From an uncultured Clostridium sp. (lineage in GTDB: Bacteria; Bacillota; Clostridia; Lachnospirales; Lachnospiraceae): a stretch of DNA of 62,926 nt. Under the pieces are notes generated by a model. That model ran no database searches and was not told the origin of the DNA. It saw only the letters and a program-made list of their open reading frames with translations. The DNA is taken from positions 1-62,926 of the forward strand of contig UQFC01000002.1 in the NCBI GenBank assembly GCA_900540335.1, written 5' to 3'. Below, in pieces: positions 58,911-62,926 of this stretch (the first letter of the stretch is position 1; each line of letters opens with the position of its first letter). The position numbers and the translations under genes are program-made.

Positions 58911-60098
58911 TTACACAATCACCTCATAAGGCACACGGTTTATTCCCTCTTTGACAGCTTCCTGTGCCACTGCATTGGCAACTGCCAGGGCAACCCGCTT
59001 ATCGAAAGATGACGGAATCACGTACTCAGCTGTCAGCTCTTCCTCCGGAATCACTGCTGCAATGGCATGCGCGGCTGCAATCTTCATGTTCTCGGTAATG
59101 TCTTTTGCCCGCACAGCAAGGACACCCTTAAAGAGACCCGGGAATACCAGCACATTGTTGATCTGGTTCGGATAATCCGAGCGTCCTGTTCCCACAACAA
59201 CGGCCCCTCCGGCTTTTGCCTCATCCGGCATAATCTCAGGCACCGGATTTGCCATGGCAAATACAATTCCCTGATTCATAGATGCAACCATCTCTTTTGT
59301 CACCAGGTTGGGACGGGACACACCGACAAAAATATCCGCGCCCTTTAAGGCATCTGCCAGAGTTCCGTGCTCCTTATTCCGGTTGCTGATATGAGAAATC
59401 TCCTCCTGTCCGGAATTCAGATTCTCGTCGCCCTCACAGATAATGCCGTTAATATCACACATAATAATATTTCCAAAGCCCATGGCAATCAAAAGCTTTC
59501 CAATAGAAACACCGGCTGCTCCTGCACCGTTAATAACAACACGCAGCTGCCCCATGGTCTTTCCTGTCACCTTTACTGCATTCAGAAGAGCTGCACCTAC
59601 AACAATCGCCGTTCCGTGCTGATCATCATGGAATACCGGAATGTCACAGACCTCCTTCAGCTTCTTCTCAATTTCAAAACAGCGGGGTGCCGCAATATCC
59701 TCCAGATTAATTCCGCCGAAGCTCTTGGAAATCAAAGCGATCGTATTGACAATCGTATCTACATCTTTGGAATTTACACACAAAGGAAATGCATCCACAT
59801 CTGCAAAGGTTTTAAACAGAGCGCACTTTCCCTCCATAACCGGCATTCCTGCAGAAGGACCAATATCTCCCAGTCCCAGAACTGCCGTACCATCTGTAAT
59901 AACAGCAACCAGATTGCCCTTTCGGGTATAGTCATAAGCCTTCTCCTCATCCTCGGCAATCAGCAGACAGGGTTCTGCCACGCCAGGTGTATAGGCAAGA
60001 GCCAGTTCCTCTCTGTTGGTTACAGGCGCACGGGAAATCACCTCAATCTTCCCTTTCCATTCTTTATGCTTCTCAATCGCCAGCTGTTTTTTATCCAC
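58911..60098 (-). CDS. NAD(P)-dependent malic enzyme
   Basis: Oxaloacetate-decarboxylating malate dehydrogenase of 395 residues (short, bacterial MaeB-core type without a phosphotransacetylase domain). Seen are LALAYTPGVAEPC, GNLVAVITDGTAVLGLGDIGP, MPVMEGKCALFKTFADVDAFP, the metal-site block NLEDIAAPRCFEIE, PVFHDDQHGTAIV, the Rossmann motif INGAGAAGVSIGKLL and ANPVPEIMPDEA. It makes pyruvate from malate. The start is GTG at 60098 with AGGAGGATACTTTT upstream. Monocistronic. Confidence 0.94.
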   Translation of the reverse strand: MDKKQLAIEKHKEWKGKIEVISRAPVTNREELALAYTPGVAEPCLLIAEDEEKAYDYTRKGNLVAVITDGTAVLGLGDIGPSAGMPVMEGKCALFKTFADVDAFPLCVNSKDVDTIVNTIALISKSFGGINLEDIAAPRCFEIEKKLKEVCDIPVFHDDQHGTAIVVGAALLNAVKVTGKTMGQLRVVINGAGAAGVSIGKLLIAMGFGNIIMCDINGIICEGDENLNSGQEEISHISNRNKEHGTLADALKGADIFVGVSRPNLVTKEMVASMNQGIVFAMANPVPEIMPDEAKAGGAVVVGTGRSDYPNQINNVLVFPGLFKGVLAVRAKDITENMKIAAAHAIAAVIPEEELTAEYVIPSSFDKRVALAVANAVAQEAVKEGINRVPYEVIV

Positions 60099-60180
60099 AA
60101 AAGTATCCTCCTGTAAAATGTAGATTCGCCCGATTCTTGGCTGACTTCATTTTAATACAAATGCTTCACTGCGTCAACGC

Positions 60181-60213
60181 AAAAACAGGGGCGCCGGATA
60201 CCCCGGCGCCCCT
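60181..60213 (-). terminator. Terminator after hsp20
   Basis: AGGGGCGCCGG and CCGGCGCCCCT form an 11-bp stem on the minus strand, followed by GTTTTTG. Confidence 0.9.
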
Positions 60214-60241
60214 GGCAGGACTCTTCCTGTTATACACTTTA

Positions 60242-60706
60242 TCAGCCTTCAATAGAAATATACTTCTTCTCCTCCGCTGCCGGCTGAACCTCCTTTTTCG
60301 GAATATGCAGCTTCAGAATACCGTGTTTAAACTCACCCTTAATATCTGCCTCCGTAATGCCCTCGCCTACATAGAAGGAACGCTGGCAGGCGCCTGCATA
60401 ACGCTCTCTGCGGATATATTTGTGGGTTTCTTTTTCCTGTTCATCCTTGTCCACGCCCTTCGACGCGGTAATGGTCAGATATCCATTCTCCACAGAAGCC
60501 TGAATCTCGTCCTTCGTAAATCCCGGCAGATCCATCTCCAGTTCATATTCTGCATCCGTCTCCTTCACATCAGTCTTCATCAGATTTCTGCCCCGGCGGC
60601 CATACAGCTTTTTCTCCAGTCTGCGCTCTGCCTTATCGTCGAAAAACGGAAAATCACTCATAAAATCATCAAACAAATCTTCTCCAAAAATACTAGGCAT
60701 TAACAT
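60242..60706 (-). CDS. Hsp20/alpha-crystallin family small heat shock protein
   Basis: ATP-independent holdase chaperone of 154 residues. The alpha-crystallin domain (about 40-140) contains YELEMDLPGFTKDEIQASVENGYLTI (in family terms the conserved DLPGFxKxDI block), RRERYAGACQRSFYVGEGI and GILKLHIPK. The C-terminal I-x-I-like tail is YISIEG. It lies downstream of clpB, and the two disaggregation partners may be coregulated, but it has its own promoter. AGGAGAGATGACTT precedes the ATG. Confidence 0.95.
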   Translation of the reverse strand: MLMPSIFGEDLFDDFMSDFPFFDDKAERRLEKKLYGRRGRNLMKTDVKETDAEYELEMDLPGFTKDEIQASVENGYLTITASKGVDKDEQEKETHKYIRRERYAGACQRSFYVGEGITEADIKGEFKHGILKLHIPKKEVQPAAEEKKYISIEG

Positions 60707-60834
60707 AAGTCATCTCTCCTTCTCTATTGATGCAAAATCACCTTGTTTTTCTGGAACCGGAAAATCCGGAGGAAGGAAATCCATTGACCGCTGCCGGTCT
60801 TTGAATTCTTATCCCCTCCTTTTGTTCTATCCGT

Positions 60835-60863
60835 AATATAACACCTATTCATTCAGATGTCAA
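60835..60863 (-). promoter_or_regulatory. Promoter of hsp20
   Basis: TTGACA and TATATT on the minus strand with 17-bp spacing. No CIRCE element was seen. A loose inverted pair GACC/GGTC lies downstream near 60785-60798 but does not fit the CtsR direct-repeat site. Confidence 0.8.
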
Positions 60864-60932
60864 GAGCAATTCTGTGAACTTTCTGTGTTTTTTACCAGTC
60901 TGTAAAAACGTTTCCGCCTCTTGCAAAAGCCC

Positions 60933-62926
60933 TTATTCCACATAGGCAATCAGCTTTTCTCCATCCTGGGAGCAGTCAATCACAATGGTCTGTCCCTCGC
61001 TGATATTGCCTTCCAGAATAATCCGGGCCGCCAGAGTTTCCACATGCTTCTGCAGATATCTTCTCAGAGGACGGGCGCCGTAAGCAGGATCATAGCCATG
61101 TTCTGTAACAAAGCTCTTGGCTCCGTCTGTAAGCTCTACCTTCAGCTCCCGATCTGCCAGACGTTTGTTTACATCTGCCACCATCAGATCTACAATGTGG
61201 CTGATATTGTCTCTGGTGAGAGGCTTAAAGAGAATGGTTTCATCCAGCCGGTTCAGAAATTCCGGGCGGAAATGAGCGCGAAGCTCCTGCATTACCATCT
61301 GCTCGGCCTCCGGGCGAATCCGTCCTGCCTCATCAATTCCATCCAGCAGATACTGAGAACCAATGTTGGAGGTCATAATGAGAATTGTATTTTTAAAGTC
61401 CACCGTCTTGCCTGTGGAATCTGTAATACGGCCGTCATCCAGTACCTGAAGCAGTACATTAAATACATCCGGGTGAGCTTTTTCCACCTCATCAAACAGC
61501 ACTACGGAATACGGTTTCCGGCGCACAGCCTCTGTCAGCTGGCCGCCCTCATCATAGCCCACATATCCCGGAGGCGCTCCGATCAGACGGGCTACCGAAT
61601 GCTTCTCCATGTACTCACTCATATCGATACGCACCATATTGTTTTCGTCATCAAACAACGCCTCTGCCAGAGCCTTGGCAAGCTCTGTTTTTCCCACACC
61701 GGTAGGTCCCAAAAACAGGAAGGAGCCAATGGGCTTGGTAGGATCCTTGATCCCGGCCTTGGAACGAAGAATGGCCTCTGTTACCTTCTCCACACCCTCG
61801 TCCTGACCTACTACACGTTTGTGAAGAACATCATCCAGGTGCAGAATCTTGCTACGTTCACTTTCATTCAGCTTGCTCACCGGAATTCCCGTCCAGCGGG
61901 AAATAATCCGGGCAATCTCGTCCTCTGTCACACTTTCATGAACCAGACTCAGATCCTGATTCTTTACCTTTTCCTCCTCTGCCGCCAGTTCCTTCTGCAG
62001 CTGAGGAAGCTTTCCGTACTGCAGCTCTGCCGCCTTATTCAAATCATACTGCTGCTGGGCCGCGGCGATATCCCGGTTCACCTGCTCTATCTCCTCCCGG
62101 AGAGAGGACAGACGATCCACAGAAGATTTTTCATTCTCCCACTGGGCTTTCTTTCCGGCAAACTCCTCGTGAAGCTCTGCCAGAGTCTTCTGCAAAGTCT
62201 CCAGGCGCTCCTTGCTTAAATGATCCGTCTCCTTTTTCAGAGCAGTCTCTTCAATCTCAAGCTGCATAATCTTACGGGACAGCTCATCCAGCTCCGCAGG
62301 CATGGAATCCAACTCTGTCTTAATCAGGGCGCAGGCCTCGTCTACCAGGTCAATAGCCTTATCCGGCAGGAACCGATCCGTAATGTAACGATCCGACAAA
62401 ACAGCCGCTGAAACAAGCGCAGAGTCCGTAATCTTTACTCCGTGGAAAACCTCATACCGATCCTTGATTCCGCGAAGAATCGAAATCGTATCCTCAACTG
62501 TCGGCTGATCCACCAGAACCGGCTGGAACCGGCGCTCCAGAGCCGCATCCTTTTCAATATATTTTCTGTATTCATCCAGAGTGGTTGCGCCGATACAGTG
62601 AAGCTCGCCCCTGGCCAGCATAGGCTTTAACAGGTTGCCCGCATCCATGGAGCCCTCCGTCTTTCCGGCGCCCACAATCGTATGAAGCTCATCGATAAAC
62701 AGAATAATCTGTCCCTCGCTCTTCTTGACCTCGTCAAGCACCGCTTTCAGTCTCTCTTCGAACTCGCCGCGGTACTTCGCGCCCGCAATCAACGCACCCA
62801 TATCCAGCGCGAAAACCTTTTTGTCTTTCAATCCTTCGGGGACGTCGCCGCGTACGATACGCTGTGCAAGCCCTTCAACGATTGCGGTCTTGCCGACGCC
62901 AGGATCACCGATAAGCACGGGGTTGT
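60933..62926 (-). CDS. clpB: ATP-dependent chaperone ClpB (5' end outside the window)
   Basis: C-terminal 664 or so residues of the ClpB disaggregase, cut by the window edge at the first Walker A (GDPGVGKTAIVEGLA). The first AAA+ domain shows IILFIDELHTIVGAG and GATTLDEYRKYIEKD. The long coiled-coil middle domain (about 230-350 of this fragment) identifies ClpB rather than ClpA or ClpC. The second AAA+ domain has FLFLGPTGVGKTELAKALAE and VLFDEVEKAHPDVFN. The N-terminal domain (about 200 residues) is expected beyond the edge. Confidence 0.96.
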   Translation of the reverse strand, partial: NPVLIGDPGVGKTAIVEGLAQRIVRGDVPEGLKDKKVFALDMGALIAGAKYRGEFEERLKAVLDEVKKSEGQIILFIDELHTIVGAGKTEGSMDAGNLLKPMLARGELHCIGATTLDEYRKYIEKDAALERRFQPVLVDQPTVEDTISILRGIKDRYEVFHGVKITDSALVSAAVLSDRYITDRFLPDKAIDLVDEACALIKTELDSMPAELDELSRKIMQLEIEETALKKETDHLSKERLETLQKTLAELHEEFAGKKAQWENEKSSVDRLSSLREEIEQVNRDIAAAQQQYDLNKAAELQYGKLPQLQKELAAEEEKVKNQDLSLVHESVTEDEIARIISRWTGIPVSKLNESERSKILHLDDVLHKRVVGQDEGVEKVTEAILRSKAGIKDPTKPIGSFLFLGPTGVGKTELAKALAEALFDDENNMVRIDMSEYMEKHSVARLIGAPPGYVGYDEGGQLTEAVRRKPYSVVLFDEVEKAHPDVFNVLLQVLDDGRITDSTGKTVDFKNTILIMTSNIGSQYLLDGIDEAGRIRPEAEQMVMQELRAHFRPEFLNRLDETILFKPLTRDNISHIVDLMVADVNKRLADRELKVELTDGAKSFVTEHGYDPAYGARPLRRYLQKHVETLAARIILEGNISEGQTIVIDCSQDGEKLIAYVE

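Noticed and set aside
60707..60932. CIRCE or CtsR operator upstream of hsp20
   Set aside because: No TTAGCACTC-N9-GAGTGCTAA element and no GGTCAAA-type direct repeat; only a loose GACC/GGTC inverted pair.
60921..62219. 432-codon plus-strand frame
   Set aside because: It is entirely antisense to clpB, whose domains and motifs are unmistakable.
62600..62926. ClpB truncated at its N-terminus
   Set aside because: The frame is open to the last base, so the missing part lies outside the window; this is not a broken gene.

Overview
The window looks like the chromosome of a spore-forming anaerobic Firmicute of the class Clostridia, most likely Lachnospiraceae. The support is a SpoVAF/GerA-type spore germination protein, a DUF4250 protein, a purine riboswitch, strong AGGAGG ribosome binding sites with some TTG/GTG starts, and typical sigma-A promoters. 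No tRNA, rRNA, CRISPR array or intact transposase gene was found. The species cannot be named from the sequence alone.

Left part (1-25.6 kb), mostly metabolism. A broken SARP/BTAD-type regulator is followed by a purine salvage operon (guanine-type riboswitch, NCS2 purine permease, guanine deaminase). Next come a GntR regulator divergent from a cyclase-family hydrolase and a ketopantoate-reductase-like protein, then AsnA. A second purine locus (SsnA-type amidohydrolase plus xanthine/urate-type permease) has a long structured leader. RpiB, chorismate synthase and a lactonase-fold protein lie on the minus strand. A complete polyamine uptake operon (XRE-cupin regulator, PotABCD), an MBL-fold hydrolase, a split ThrE exporter, dihydroorotase, an RpiB-like isomerase, a small metal-binding protein and a glycogen branching enzyme with an unusual Lys/Ala/Glu/Pro repeat tail complete this part.

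Middle part (25.7-46.6 kb), accessory. A three-gene cassette (XRE-like regulator, ImmA/IrrE metallopeptidase, unknown protein) sits inside a short sequence that is found uninterrupted at the 3' end of an ABC permease gene 13.7 kb away. It is followed by a zinc alcohol dehydrogenase. A ten-gene operon then encodes a TAXI-type TRAP importer, a PPC-domain protein, a CoA-disulfide-reductase-like flavoprotein, a DapA-family lyase and a multi-subunit FAD/Fe-S amine or imino-acid dehydrogenase. Two strong intercistronic hairpins lie in that operon, and a Crp/Fnr regulator gene lies upstream. A tightly overlapping five-gene operon combines a two-component system, an 859-residue exported/membrane protein and an ABC exporter.

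Right part (46.6-62.9 kb), mostly housekeeping. It holds Ppk-Ppx (polyphosphate), PheA, PlsC, a small membrane protein, cardiolipin synthase, asparaginase, a spore germination protein, malic enzyme, Hsp20 and ClpB (cut by the window edge). Its intergenic regions are the most unusual part: a 151-bp MITE-like element with perfect 18-bp terminal inverted repeats and an 8-bp target duplication, a matching 14-bp solo end 3 kb away, a likely unannotated small RNA with its own promoter and terminator, and two tandem repeat arrays.

The best candidates for something undescribed are the redox/TRAP operon, the inserted HTH-ImmA-unknown cassette, the small RNA at about 58.0 kb and the MITE family.
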